Assembly: GCF_027594745.1 (NCBI RefSeq)
Contig: NZ_CP110854.1
Location: forward strand, 1,178,001 to 1,242,000
Length of the DNA: 64,000 bases
Direction: 5' to 3'
From: Saprospira grandis
Lineage (GTDB): Bacteria > Bacteroidota > Bacteroidia > Chitinophagales > Saprospiraceae
The position numbers were made by a program, and so were the translations under genes. Under the pieces are notes generated by a model. It had not been told where the DNA came from, did not search any database, and was given only the letters and a program-made list of their open reading frames with translations. Numbering within the stretch: the first letter of the stretch is position 1; each line of letters opens with the position of its first letter. Positions 26,324 through 35,509 of this stretch are shown here, in pieces.

Positions 26324-28075
26324 TTGAAAAGCTACCAACTAAGTCTACTTCTCCTTAGTTTTTGGGCCATGAGCAGCAGCTTGTTGGCCCAAAAAATCGC
26401 TTTTGTAGCCGATTGCAACGCCTCTAAGGTGGTGCTAGGCAATGCCTTCAGGCTCTCTTTTCGTTTAGAAAATGCCGAAATTAAGAAGATTCGATTTCCA
26501 GATTTTGAAGCCCAGGGCTTTCAAATTGTGGAGGGGCCTGTTAATGAGAGTCGATACACCAATATTAATGGCAACCGCTATACCTTTGAGGCCTATACCT
26601 TTAGCTTGGCCCCCAATAATGAGGGCAACTATACGATTGGGGCCGCAGAAGTGACCACCTATGGCGGTAAGGTCCTGAAAACCATGCCCGTTAAGATCAA
26701 GTGCGTGGCCCCAAGTAGTAGCAATGTACAAAGCCTAAATGACCACAACCTGCCCCCAGAATTGGCGGGGAAAGTGCTTTTTCGCCTCGAATGTGAAAAT
26801 CAAGAAGCCGTGGTGGGCGAACAAATCCGACTCAATTATAAGGTCTACACCCAAATAGATATTTCTAATATTGAGCTGGTCAAGGAACCCGAATTTCCTA
26901 AAATGTATACCAGAGAATATCGCTTCTTTGACAAAGATCCTCGGGTGGAGGTCATCAATGGCCAACAATATGCCACGAAAATCATCTACTCTATGGGGGT
27001 TTTTCCAACCAAAAATGGCGAGCTGAGCATCCCCCCCGCCGAAATCCTAATTAGTGTGGGCCGACAAGATCCCCGCAATCCTTTTGCCAGCCGCAGCCTC
27101 AAACAATATCCCCTGCTCAGCCTGCCTAAAACAATTCCCGTTCGCTCGCTTTCTGGCCAAGATAAAGATTATACCGGGGCCGTGGGCGAATACGATATGG
27201 AGCTTTATCTGGAAAAAGATGAAATTACAACCGATGAAGCCCTAGAACTAGTGATGCGCATTCGAGGCCTAGGCGATATTAAACCCATCACGGCCCCGCC
27301 CGTCCATTTTAAGGAGGGCAGCTTTAAGATTTTGGAGGTCGAACAAAAAGAAGATATCCGAGAAGGGGGCCGAGGCATTGGCGGCGAAAAAACCTTTATC
27401 TATAAAATTGACCCGCAAGAAGTGGGGGATTTGAGCTTGCAGCCCAGCTTTGTCTACTTTGATGTGCGCGACCGAAAATTGATCCGCATAGACAGCAGTC
27501 TAGAGGTCAAGGTAAAACAAGGCAAACGCATCCTGAACCAAGAAGTAGCCGAAACAGCCGTAGATAGCAGCCAAGTATTGAGCATGCAAGCGGCCCTAAA
27601 ATCGGCAAGTTGGCGGCCAACACCCCAGCCATTTTTTGGTACTTACCGCTTTTATCTGCTCAGTGTATTGCCCTTTTTGGCCTTTGGCGGATTCTATTTG
27701 CTCCTTTTGGGCCGAAAGAAAAGCCTAGCGCTCAAAGAAAAACAAGCCCTAAAAAATGCCCCTTACCGACATGCGAAGGAGCAGCTTCAACTAGCCAAAA
27801 CAGCCCTAAAAACAGACAATGTAGGCGATTTCTACCGGGCCATTGAAGAGGCCCTAAAAGGCTATATCGGCCTGCAAATGAATATCCCTTTAGGCGAAAG
27901 AAGCAAAGAACGCCTGCAAACACTTTTGCCCGAAAAAGAAGCGCAGGAACTAGGCGAAATCCTTGAGCATTGCGAACAAGCCCTCTTTGCTGGCCAATCG
28001 CCCCATAAAACCATGGAAGAACAACTCAAACATAGCCAAAAGCTCATTAAACAACTCGAAAAACGCCTTGCCTAA
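26324..28075 (+). CDS. batD: BatD-type membrane protein (TTG start)
   Basis: A 583-residue protein. Signal peptide about 1-23 (ending L-L-A-Q), two or more BatD beta sandwiches (about 25-420, with Y-T-F-E-A-Y-T-F-S-L and Y-K-V-Y-T), a membrane helix about 440-462 and a helical cytoplasmic tail. The start codon is TTG at 26324. No in-frame ATG lies between it and the signal peptide, which begins at once, so TTG is the best choice. The stop overlaps the batE start as TAATG. BatD is linked with oxygen tolerance in Bacteroides. Confidence 0.88.
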   Translation: MKSYQLSLLLLSFWAMSSSLLAQKIAFVADCNASKVVLGNAFRLSFRLENAEIKKIRFPDFEAQGFQIVEGPVNESRYTNINGNRYTFEAYTFSLAPNNEGNYTIGAAEVTTYGGKVLKTMPVKIKCVAPSSSNVQSLNDHNLPPELAGKVLFRLECENQEAVVGEQIRLNYKVYTQIDISNIELVKEPEFPKMYTREYRFFDKDPRVEVINGQQYATKIIYSMGVFPTKNGELSIPPAEILISVGRQDPRNPFASRSLKQYPLLSLPKTIPVRSLSGQDKDYTGAVGEYDMELYLEKDEITTDEALELVMRIRGLGDIKPITAPPVHFKEGSFKILEVEQKEDIREGGRGIGGEKTFIYKIDPQEVGDLSLQPSFVYFDVRDRKLIRIDSSLEVKVKQGKRILNQEVAETAVDSSQVLSMQAALKSASWRPTPQPFFGTYRFYLLSVLPFLAFGGFYLLLLGRKKSLALKEKQALKNAPYRHAKEQLQLAKTALKTDNVGDFYRAIEEALKGYIGLQMNIPLGERSKERLQTLLPEKEAQELGEILEHCEQALFAGQSPHKTMEEQLKHSQKLIKQLEKRLA

Positions 28076-28839
28076 TGCTACGCCTTTTTAGCCTCATTTT
28101 GCTCCTTGCCGTAGCAGCCCCAAGCTGGGCCCAACTGCCCGACAGCTTGGCCAAACAGTTTGCTATTGGCTATGCCCATTATGAAAAAGGAGACTACGAA
28201 AAAGCCCTTTCTGCCTACCAAAAAGCAGCCTTGCCAGGCTATTGCTCTGCCGAATTGCAAAATAATTTGGGCCTGACCTACGAAAAATTAGGACAATATG
28301 GCCCCGCCGTACTCGCCTTCGAGCGCGCCCTCTTTTGCCAACCCCAATTTGGGCCCGCCCAAGCCAACCTTAAGGCCATTGCCAGCAAATTAAGCCGACC
28401 CAAAGCTCAAGAAAAAGCTGGCTTTATCTTCCAAACTTGGGACAATCTAGCCGCCGGCCTCGGTAGCCATTTCTGGGCCTATAGCTTCCTGTTTTTCCTC
28501 TTTTTGGCCGCCGGCAGCCTCGCCTACTACCTCTTTGTGCAACAGAAAAAAGGCAAAACTTGGCTGCTCATCCTACTTAGCCTGCTGCTGGCCTTCTTTA
28601 GTTTTATGCTCAGCCGCCGAGCCAATTATCTGCAATTTAACCGCCAATGGGCCGTCGTCATGAGCCCAGAAGCCGCCATCCTAGACCAACCCTCTATCCA
28701 AGGCAAAGAAGTAGAGCTGGTCGGCAGCGGAAATAAAGCCCTAATTCTAGAAGAAAAAGAAGATTGGTATTATGTTCGCTTGCCCAATGCCGTACAAGGC
28801 TGGATATCGGCCAAATTACTAGAAAAAGTACGCTCCTAA
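28075..28839 (+). CDS. batE: BatE-type TPR and SH3 domain protein
   Basis: A 254-residue protein, last of the Bat operon. Signal peptide to about residue 20 (P-S-W-A-Q), two TPR motifs (about 24-100), two membrane helices (about 138-158 and 164-182) and a C-terminal SH3-like domain (about 193-250) with D-W-Y-Y-V-R-L and G-W-I-S. The start overlaps the batD stop by one base, so translation is coupled. The SH3 domain is the usual BatE C-terminus and may bind peptide or glycan. Confidence 0.88.
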   Translation: MLRLFSLILLLAVAAPSWAQLPDSLAKQFAIGYAHYEKGDYEKALSAYQKAALPGYCSAELQNNLGLTYEKLGQYGPAVLAFERALFCQPQFGPAQANLKAIASKLSRPKAQEKAGFIFQTWDNLAAGLGSHFWAYSFLFFLFLAAGSLAYYLFVQQKKGKTWLLILLSLLLAFFSFMLSRRANYLQFNRQWAVVMSPEAAILDQPSIQGKEVELVGSGNKALILEEKEDWYYVRLPNAVQGWISAKLLEKVRS

Positions 28840-29077
28840 TTTGGGGCCTCCGCAGCAAAGCTGCGGCGGTTACTCCTTTCAGTCGTCGAACTGCGCCCTA
28901 AAGGGCTTGTTGTCGTTTCGGGGCTCGCTGATTTTTTTGGGCCTCCGCAGCAAAGCTGCGGCGCTACGTTTCGGGGCTCGCTATTCGCTCGGCCCTGCGG
29001 CAGCAAAGCTGCCTGGGTCTGGCCTTCGGCCACCCCTACACATCGCTAGGCCTGCGGCGCTCCGCGCCTGCATAACG
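28840..29077 (+). repeat. GC-rich intergenic hairpin repeat, copy 10 (two tandem partial units)
   Basis: Starts one base after the batE stop with TTTGGGGCC. The first unit has the GTCGTCGAACTGC module with hairpin GCCC-TAAA-GGGC (28895-28906). The second has GCTACGTTTCGGGGCTCGC, the hairpin GGCAGC-AAA-GCTGCC before GGTCTG, GGCCTTCGGCC and CATCGCTAGGCC. The open frame through it joins the next gene in phase, but the lipoprotein signal shows where that gene starts. Confidence 0.88.
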
Positions 29078-29110
29078 CAAAATATAAGACCTCTTAAAAT
29101 ACTTATCATC

Positions 29111-29842
29111 ATGAAAAATATCTTTTCTCTAAGCCTCATGGCTGTCCTCATCCTCTTTAGCTTTAGTAGCTGCGATAGCCTACAATCTGCCCTAGATGAG
29201 GCCTCAAAACTCAATGGCGGAACCGCCGCCCTTACCCAAGCCCAAATTGGCGAAGGACTCAAGCAAGCCCTTAAGCAAGGGGCCAGCAAAGGAGCCAGCC
29301 AACTGGCCGCCCGCGACGGATTTTTTAAAAATCCTTCGGTCAAAATCCTCTTTCCCGCCGAGGCCAAACAAGTAGAAAGTCGCCTCCGTGCCCTTGGCGC
29401 TGGCAACCTAGTCGATGATGCCATCGAAAAACTAAACCGCTCGGCAGAAGATGCCTCCAAATCAGCTAAAGACATTTTTGTTAAGGCGATTACCCAAATG
29501 ACCATCCAAGATGCTACGAATATCCTGATGGGCGACAAAGATGCTTGTACCAGCTATCTCAAAAGAACCACCTCCAACCAGTTGTACCAAAGCTTTCAGC
29601 CAGTCATCAAAAGATCATTGAATAAAACAGGTGCCCTAAACGCCTGGAACAATGTAATGACTCGCTACAATAAAATTCCACTGGTCCAAAAAGTGAACCC
29701 CGATCTAGATGATCATGTCACCAATAAAGCCATGGAAGGCCTATTCAAAATGGTCGAAAAAGAAGAGGCAAATATTCGCGCCAATCCCGTGGCCCGCGCT
29801 ACCGACCTCATGAAAAAAGTCTTTGCCAAACAAGATAAGTAG
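29111..29842 (+). CDS. DUF4197 family lipoprotein
   Basis: A 243-residue protein with a lipoprotein signal: a hydrophobic stretch at about 5-19 and the lipobox F-S-S-C, so it should be lipidated and membrane-anchored. The rest is helical and matches DUF4197 proteins, with I-G-E-G-L-K-Q-A-L, G-F-F-K-N-P and an N-I-L-x-G-D segment. Its function is unknown. The frame extends 90 codons upstream into a repeat, but the ATG at 29111 directly precedes the signal. A strong terminator follows. Confidence 0.88.
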   Translation: MKNIFSLSLMAVLILFSFSSCDSLQSALDEASKLNGGTAALTQAQIGEGLKQALKQGASKGASQLAARDGFFKNPSVKILFPAEAKQVESRLRALGAGNLVDDAIEKLNRSAEDASKSAKDIFVKAITQMTIQDATNILMGDKDACTSYLKRTTSNQLYQSFQPVIKRSLNKTGALNAWNNVMTRYNKIPLVQKVNPDLDDHVTNKAMEGLFKMVEKEEANIRANPVARATDLMKKVFAKQDK

Positions 29843-29872
29843 CCTTTTTAAGCCCTACTTACGTTAGTAAAA

Positions 29873-29909
29873 AGAGAAGTCAGTTGATCCTCAACTGACT
29901 TCTTTTTTG
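29873..29909 (+). terminator. Rho-independent terminator after the DUF4197 gene
   Basis: Perfect 13-bp stem AGAAGTCAGTTGA / TCAACTGACTTCT (29875-29887 with 29891-29903), three-base loop, then six T. Confidence 0.9.
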
Positions 29910-29910
29910 T

Positions 29911-29918
29911 TACTTTTG
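29911..29918 (+). promoter_or_regulatory. Candidate -7 box of the following T9SS gene
   Basis: TACTTTTG fits the Bacteroidota TAnnTTTG -7 box, immediately after the previous terminator and about 47 bases before the next ATG. No clear -33 TTTG is seen at the right distance. Confidence 0.35.
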
Positions 29919-29964
29919 AGCCCCTCGGAGCAAAATGCTCTAGCCTAGCCTAAAAATAGAATTT

Positions 29965-31866
29965 ATGTTTTATCGCACGCTTTTATACCTTTTGATCTGC
30001 TGCCTAAGCAGCCCCGCACTCTTTGCCCAAGGAGTACAGCTGGTTCCACTAGAAGAAAATTTGGCCCTCAAAAAAAGAAGCCAACTCAAAAATAATCAGG
30101 TCTGCCCCAACCTCCAACTGAGCCTCCCCTTCTTCGAGGATTTTGCCAATAACCCCAATGGCATTTACCCCGATTGTAGCCGCTGGCAAGATAATCAAGC
30201 TTATATCAATGATCAGTTTGGCTATTTGCCCCCCAGCTTAGGAGTAGCCACTCTAGACGGTTTGGACCAAACTGGCGCTCCCTATGATGCCAATGCTAGC
30301 GTCTCTATCCCTGAAGCCGCCGATACCCTTACTTCTCAAGCTATAGACCTAGACAACCGCAACCTAAGCGACCAAATTGTCCTGAGCTACTTCTATCAGC
30401 CCCAAGGCTGGGGCGACCGGCCCGAAGAAGGCGACTCCCTGCTGCTGGAGTTTTTGGACCAAAACGGCAACTGGCAAGCCGTCCGGGCCCATGCTGGGGT
30501 GCCCAGCTCCCTCTCTACTACCGACCTCATTGACTTTGAAGAAGAATTGGTGGTCCTCGATACCCAATTCCTACATGCTAATTTTCAATTCAGATTTAGA
30601 AATTTAGCCACTATTACCGGAAGTAACGACCACTGGAACCTCGATTATATTTATCTAGATGCCAACCGCGATACCAGCCAAGCTAGCAATTATGCCGATG
30701 TGAGCTTTCGCATGCGACCAAAATCTCCTCTGGCCCCCTATACCGCAGTGCCTTGGCGCCATTTTGATAATACCCTTTGGTCCGATTCTGTTGTGATGCA
30801 GTGCTTTAATCATAATGGCCTATCGGGTACCCTAGACCGCAGATACCAAGTTTATGATAGCGCACAAACAGGCTTTTTGTTACTCAATAGCCAAGTGCCC
30901 GCAACCACCTATGCCCCTAGCCCCAACGCAGACGATGACTATCGAGACCTTAGCCTAAATGCTTTTTCGCCCTTTTTGCCTAGCCAAACTACAGAGCTCA
31001 TCAGCCGCTATATTATTGAAAACCCTAGCGATTTTCAATCTGCAGCCCGCTATCAGGCCAATGATACCGCCTACCTAAAAACCCAACTCTCGAACTATTT
31101 TGCTTATGATGATGCCTCGGCAGAAATGCGCATTATTGTCCAAGGAATTGGAACCCAACTAGCCGTAGCTTTTCAGGCCCAAGTAGATGATACCCTCAGA
31201 GGCATCTATTTTCATTTGCCCTATTTTACCAACCGAGATGCAGAACTCGACTTTATCAATGTTAAGGTTTGGGAAGACTCTGCGGGCGTTCCTGGTCAAG
31301 AACTCTTTTCTAAGGATATTTATAAATTGCGTTATGTAGAGGGCTTTAATGGCTTTCATTATATGCCCCTCAGTGATTTTGCCGATAGCCTAACGCCTAT
31401 CGCCCTGGCCGCCGGTAGCCGCTTTCATATTGGCTGGCAACAGGCCTCTAGTACACCAGTTCCAGTAGGTTTTGACCGAAATAACAGCGATGCCGAAGCC
31501 TTTACTCATGTCAAAGTAGGAGGAAATGCTTGGCAGGATCTGGCCCTAGGCGGCGCCGTAATGATTCGGCCAGTACTTAGCCCCTCTGCTAATCCGGTGA
31601 TTGTGTCTAGTACAACAACATTAGCCCCAAAAACAACATTAAACTGGAAGGTATTCCCCAACCCACTAGCAGAAGTTTTGATGATAGAAGGACTAGAAGA
31701 ACGACCCCAGGCAGAGCTCCAACTCTATAATAGTTTGGGCCAGTTGGTGGCCCAAAGTCCCGCCCAAAGCCGCTGGACCCTCCCTCAACTCCCCAGCGGT
31801 ATTTATTATCTTTCGGTTTGGGAAAATGGCCAATGCCTAGGCAGTAAAAAGCTATTACAACCCTAA
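29965..31866 (+). CDS. T9SS-secreted protein of unknown function
   Basis: A 633-residue protein with a signal peptide (about 1-21, ending L-F-A-Q) and a type A T9SS sorting domain in the last 80 residues (V-F-P-N-P-L, then G-I-Y-Y-L-S-V). The body consists of beta-rich domains. Near residues 55-235 there is a MAM/jelly-roll-like segment (F-F-E-D-F and D-Y-I-Y-L-D), a layout often annotated only as a sorting-domain protein in Bacteroidota. No catalytic motif was recognised. It probably sits on the cell surface or is released. It has its own candidate promoter. Confidence 0.8.
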   Translation: MFYRTLLYLLICCLSSPALFAQGVQLVPLEENLALKKRSQLKNNQVCPNLQLSLPFFEDFANNPNGIYPDCSRWQDNQAYINDQFGYLPPSLGVATLDGLDQTGAPYDANASVSIPEAADTLTSQAIDLDNRNLSDQIVLSYFYQPQGWGDRPEEGDSLLLEFLDQNGNWQAVRAHAGVPSSLSTTDLIDFEEELVVLDTQFLHANFQFRFRNLATITGSNDHWNLDYIYLDANRDTSQASNYADVSFRMRPKSPLAPYTAVPWRHFDNTLWSDSVVMQCFNHNGLSGTLDRRYQVYDSAQTGFLLLNSQVPATTYAPSPNADDDYRDLSLNAFSPFLPSQTTELISRYIIENPSDFQSAARYQANDTAYLKTQLSNYFAYDDASAEMRIIVQGIGTQLAVAFQAQVDDTLRGIYFHLPYFTNRDAELDFINVKVWEDSAGVPGQELFSKDIYKLRYVEGFNGFHYMPLSDFADSLTPIALAAGSRFHIGWQQASSTPVPVGFDRNNSDAEAFTHVKVGGNAWQDLALGGAVMIRPVLSPSANPVIVSSTTTLAPKTTLNWKVFPNPLAEVLMIEGLEERPQAELQLYNSLGQLVAQSPAQSRWTLPQLPSGIYYLSVWENGQCLGSKKLLQP

Positions 31867-31891
31867 GCCCCATTTGCTGTTAAAGCGCTTT

Positions 31892-32063
31892 GGGGCGGCT
31901 TGGCCGCCTTGGCCGAAGGCCAAATGGCCCAGCGCTGCGGCGGGGTGGCCGAAGGCCAGACCAAAGGCGAAACGAAGTGGAGCCTGAAGGGCCGAGCAGA
32001 CCTGCGAGCCCCAAAGCATAGCGGCGGCCGCCCTACTATAAAGGGCGGCCGCGGGCCCCAAAA
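31892..32063 (-). repeat. GC-rich intergenic hairpin repeat, copy 11
   Basis: Inverted copy: GGCCGAAGGCC, a copy-specific hairpin before GGGCCGAGCAGACCTGCGAGCC, then a long GGGCGGCCGC-type hairpin (GCGGCCGCCCT...AGGGCGGCCGC) before GGGCCCCAAAA. Confidence 0.87.
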
Positions 32064-32095
32064 TACCCTAAAAAAAACTACATAAAACATCTAAA

Positions 32096-32812
32096 ATGAA
32101 AGTTGATATTCTTGCCATTGGCGCACATCCCGACGATATTGAAATTTCTTGCTCCGGCACCCTTTTGCACCATATTTCATTGGGGCATAAGGTAGGGCTG
32201 TTGGACCTCACCGCTGGAGAATTGGGCAGCCGAGGCACTGCCGAAATTCGCCTAAAAGAAGCTCATGCCGCCTCTCAACTCATGGGGGCCAGCTTTAGAG
32301 CCAACCTAGGCTTTGCCGACGGATTTTTTGAGCACAAGCAAAGCAATATTCTGGAAATTGTGCAGATGATCCGATTGACCCAGCCCCGAATCGTCTTGGC
32401 CAACTCTATCCATGACCGCCACCCCGACCATGGCCGGGCCGCTAAACTCATTGCCGATGCCTGCTTTTATGCCGGTTTGCGCCGAATTGAGACCGAATGG
32501 GAGGGCCAAGCACAAAATGCCTGGCGACCAGAAGTCGTCTACCACTATATCCAAGATTATAACCTAAAACCCGATTTTGTCTTTGATATTAGCCCCTATA
32601 TGGACAAAAAAATGGAGCTGATTCAAGCCTTTAAATCACAGTTCTACGACCCCAATTCTACCGAACCCCAAACGCCCATTTCTTCCGCAGAATTTTTGGA
32701 GTTCGTCCGAGCAAAAAATGCCACCTACGGCCGCCCCGCGGGCTTCCATTATGCCGAAGCCTTTACCGTAAACCGCAGCATTGGAGTAGATAATCTGTTC
32801 TCGATTAAATAG
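32096..32812 (+). CDS. bshB1: Bacillithiol biosynthesis deacetylase BshB1
   Basis: A 238-residue zinc-dependent LmbE/PIG-L family deacetylase. It removes the acetyl group from N-acetylglucosaminyl-malate during bacillithiol synthesis in the cytoplasm. Metal-site motif A10-H-P-D-D-I-E16 and the distal H-D-R-H-P-D-H-G are present. T-A-G-E-L-G-S-R-G-T is typical of the BshB/MshB branch, and the length matches BshB1. The partner genes bshA and bshC are not in the window. Confidence 0.9.
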   Translation: MKVDILAIGAHPDDIEISCSGTLLHHISLGHKVGLLDLTAGELGSRGTAEIRLKEAHAASQLMGASFRANLGFADGFFEHKQSNILEIVQMIRLTQPRIVLANSIHDRHPDHGRAAKLIADACFYAGLRRIETEWEGQAQNAWRPEVVYHYIQDYNLKPDFVFDISPYMDKKMELIQAFKSQFYDPNSTEPQTPISSAEFLEFVRAKNATYGRPAGFHYAEAFTVNRSIGVDNLFSIK

Positions 32813-32825
32813 CTTTTAAGCTAGC

Positions 32826-32865
32826 AAAAGCCGCAAGCCTCATCCGCTTGCGGCTTTTTTTTTAT
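32826..32865 (+). terminator. Rho-independent terminator after bshB1
   Basis: Perfect stem CCGCAAGC / GCTTGCGG (32831-32838 with 32846-32853), extended by flanking A-T pairs, then nine or more T. A terminator with the same stem sequence occurs at 45850-45891. Confidence 0.92.
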
Positions 32866-32922
32866 TTTTTTTCTTGGCCTTGGAACTTATCCCAAAAGCT
32901 TTGAGTTCTGCTGCTGTCTACA

Positions 32923-32945
32923 CTTAGTTTAGATATTAAACTAAG
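32923..32945. promoter_or_regulatory. Perfect inverted repeat in the MVP gene leader
   Basis: CTTAGTTTA-GATAT-TAAACTAAG, nine-base arms with a five-base centre, 29 bases before the MVP ATG. Placement and symmetry suit a regulator-binding operator or an mRNA hairpin. Confidence 0.45.
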
Positions 32946-32974
32946 TCCATGTTTAACCTCAAAATCATTTTATT

Positions 32975-35506
32975 ATGGGAGACAGCCGCGAACGCGATTT
33001 AGTCCTCGCCCCCAACGAGTACGCCTTTATTTCTGACCAAACCAAGGGGAATGTAATTACTTATGTAGGGCCTTATAAAACCAGTATGGCCAATACAGAC
33101 AAGCCCGTTTTTTTTAATAAAAAGACGAAAGCCTTTGACATTTGCAATTTGGATGGTTCTATTCAGACCTTTTGCACGGCCCCAGAAGGCTGGTATATTA
33201 TCCTGAAAAACCCTGCAATTGATAATAAACCGCCCCAGATTGGGACCTCCAACCAGCTTTCTTCTTTGCAGATTGGACGCAAGGTCAATTTACCTGGTCC
33301 CAACTTTTTTGCGCTTTGGCCTGGCCAAATGGCTGAAGTTTTAGAGGGCCATCATCTGCGCTCCAATGAGTATTTGCTGGTCCGTGTCTATGAAGAGGAA
33401 CAAGCCCGCGCCAATTGGGATAATGCCGTAATTACGCCTCAACATACCCAGCCCGAAGGCCTAGAAGAAGAGCAACAAGCCAATGATAGCATTGATGCCA
33501 ACCGCCTCAGTATGGGCCAATTGCATGTGATCAAAGGGACCAATGTTTCTTTTTATATTCCTCCCACCGGAATTGAAGTGCTCCGAGACAAAAAAGGAAA
33601 TTATGTCCGCTCTGCCGTCACTTTGGAGCGCCTAGAGTATTGTATTCTACTCGATGAAGATGGCAATAAACGCTATATCCAAGGACCCGATGTGGTCTTT
33701 CCTCGCCCCACCGAACGCTTTATTGAGAAAAATGGCAGCCGCAAGTTTAAGGCGATAGAACTAGATGAAAATAGCGGGATTTATGTCAAAATTATTGCTC
33801 CCTATACCGAAAATGGCCAAAGTTATAAGGTGGGCGACGAGCTCTTTATTACGGGCCGAGAACAAATGATTTATTTCCCCCGCCCAGAGCAAGCCCTGAT
33901 CAAATATGGGGAACAGGAAATCTATCAAGCGGTGGCCATCCCCCCCGGCGAGGGCCGCTATGTATTGAACAGAAAGAGCGGAAAAATCAGCCTGCAAAAA
34001 GGGCCCGCCATGTTTTTGGCCGACCCCAGAGAGGAGATGATTTTGCGCCGTATCCTTAGCCCCAAACAAGTAGAGCTTTGGTTCCCCGGCAATCAAGAGG
34101 CCCTGCAATATAACCTCCAACTGCAAGAGCTCTCTAAACAACAGCAGGCCCGCCTGCGCAAAGCCTCCAAAAAGCGGAATAAACTCAATTTACCGCCCAT
34201 GGCCCAACAACAACAGGCCCTGATTGATATGGATTTCTCGGAGGAAAATGAAGAAGAAGGCGAAAGCGTCTATGAAGGCATCGTTAGCAATTCTTTTTCT
34301 AGAAGCCGACAACCCCAAAATAACAATAGCCTGGTCCTCGATAGTAAGTATGAAGGGGCTGTTACTATTGATGCCTGGACCGGCTATGCCGTTTTGGTCA
34401 CCAGCAAATTAGGCGACCGCAAAGTGGTGGTGGGCCCAAGCACTTATCTACTCGATTATGATGAGGTTCTACAGGGCATTGAGCTCTCTACAGGCACCCC
34501 AAAATCTGATGCAAAGCTAATGAGAACGGTCTATCTCCGCATTCTCAATAATAAGGTGTCTGATTTGGTGCGGGTAGAAACTGCCGACTTCTGCGAGCTG
34601 GATATCCACCTCTCTTATCGAGTCAATTTTACGGGAGATCCCGAAAAATGGTTCAATGTGGAGAATTATGTCAAGTTCCTCACCGACCACCTCCGCTCGG
34701 TCCTCCGAAATGCCATTAAGCAGTATAATTTGGCCGATTTTTATGCCGAAGGGATTGCCGAATTGCGCAATATCGTCCTAGGTAGCCGCCCCGAAGGCGA
34801 AGAGCAGGATAGCCGCCGCCCCGGCCGCCTATTTACCGAAAATGGCATGCACATTTATGAGCTGGAGGTCCTCGATATCGAGATTCTGGATGAGGAAATC
34901 CAAGAGCTACTTTTTGCTAGCAAGCACCAAGATATTCGCAGCCAGCTAGAGCTAGACAATAAGCGAAAGGAGTTGCTCTATAGCCAAGAAGCAGAAGAAA
35001 TGGCCCAGAAAATCGCCGCTAGCCGCTCTAAAACGAAGCAGTTTGCTCTCGAGCTCCAAGAGGCAGAAGAAAAACAGGCCCAAATGCTCAAGTTGGCGAG
35101 CCAAGCGGCCCGCATTGATCTAGAACGCCAAGAACTTACAGCCCAAATGGAGATGCAAGAAAAGGCTCTCAATATTGCCCGACTACAGCGCCAAGATGAG
35201 GAAGAAGCCGGCCTACTCCAACTCGAACTCAAGAAGGGAGCCCTAGAACAACGCCTCAAAGAATTGGAGGGCGAAGTGCAGGCGGTGGTCCAAAAAGCCG
35301 AGGCCGTTAGCCCCGATCTGATCGCGGCCCTACAAGCCTTTGGCGACAAAGCCCTGGCCGAAAAAATGGCCGAAAGCATGGCCCCGCTCTCTATTATCGG
35401 CGGCAAAAGTATTGTCGAGGTCTTTGGCAATCTGCTGGCCGGCAGTCCCCTCTCCTATCTGCTAGATAAAAAAGGAGAAACTCAGGATCCCGGTTTAGAG
35501 GAGTAG
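32975..35506 (+). CDS. Bacterial major vault protein (MVP) homologue
   Basis: An 843-residue protein with no signal peptide, so cytoplasmic. The layout follows eukaryotic MVP: N-terminal beta-rich vault repeats (about 1-500, with recurring G-P, Y-I-P-P-T-G and Y-I-Q-G-P-D-V-V-F-P elements), a shoulder domain (about 520-655) with D-I-H-L-S-Y-R-V-N-F and D-P-E-K-W-F, and a long Ala/Glu/Gln-rich cap helix (about 660-785). The cap-ring segment has S-P-D-L-I-A-A-L-Q, I-I-G-G-K-S-I-V-E-V-F-G-N-L-L, aligning with the human MVP C-terminus. Length is close to the eukaryotic 860-890 residues. In eukaryotes, 78 copies make the hollow vault shell. MVP homologues are known in a few bacteria. No vault PARP or TEP1 homologue is adjacent. 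A band-7/stomatin protein is the alternative, but the cap and vault repeats argue against it. Confidence 0.9.
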   Translation: MGDSRERDLVLAPNEYAFISDQTKGNVITYVGPYKTSMANTDKPVFFNKKTKAFDICNLDGSIQTFCTAPEGWYIILKNPAIDNKPPQIGTSNQLSSLQIGRKVNLPGPNFFALWPGQMAEVLEGHHLRSNEYLLVRVYEEEQARANWDNAVITPQHTQPEGLEEEQQANDSIDANRLSMGQLHVIKGTNVSFYIPPTGIEVLRDKKGNYVRSAVTLERLEYCILLDEDGNKRYIQGPDVVFPRPTERFIEKNGSRKFKAIELDENSGIYVKIIAPYTENGQSYKVGDELFITGREQMIYFPRPEQALIKYGEQEIYQAVAIPPGEGRYVLNRKSGKISLQKGPAMFLADPREEMILRRILSPKQVELWFPGNQEALQYNLQLQELSKQQQARLRKASKKRNKLNLPPMAQQQQALIDMDFSEENEEEGESVYEGIVSNSFSRSRQPQNNNSLVLDSKYEGAVTIDAWTGYAVLVTSKLGDRKVVVGPSTYLLDYDEVLQGIELSTGTPKSDAKLMRTVYLRILNNKVSDLVRVETADFCELDIHLSYRVNFTGDPEKWFNVENYVKFLTDHLRSVLRNAIKQYNLADFYAEGIAELRNIVLGSRPEGEEQDSRRPGRLFTENGMHIYELEVLDIEILDEEIQELLFASKHQDIRSQLELDNKRKELLYSQEAEEMAQKIAASRSKTKQFALELQEAEEKQAQMLKLASQAARIDLERQELTAQMEMQEKALNIARLQRQDEEEAGLLQLELKKGALEQRLKELEGEVQAVVQKAEAVSPDLIAALQAFGDKALAEKMAESMAPLSIIGGKSIVEVFGNLLAGSPLSYLLDKKGETQDPGLEE

Positions 35507-35509
35507 GTT

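Noticed and set aside
32975..35506. Flotillin/band-7 protein
   Set aside because: The shoulder domain resembles SPFH, but the vault repeats before it and the cap-ring sequence after it match MVP, and there is no membrane anchor.
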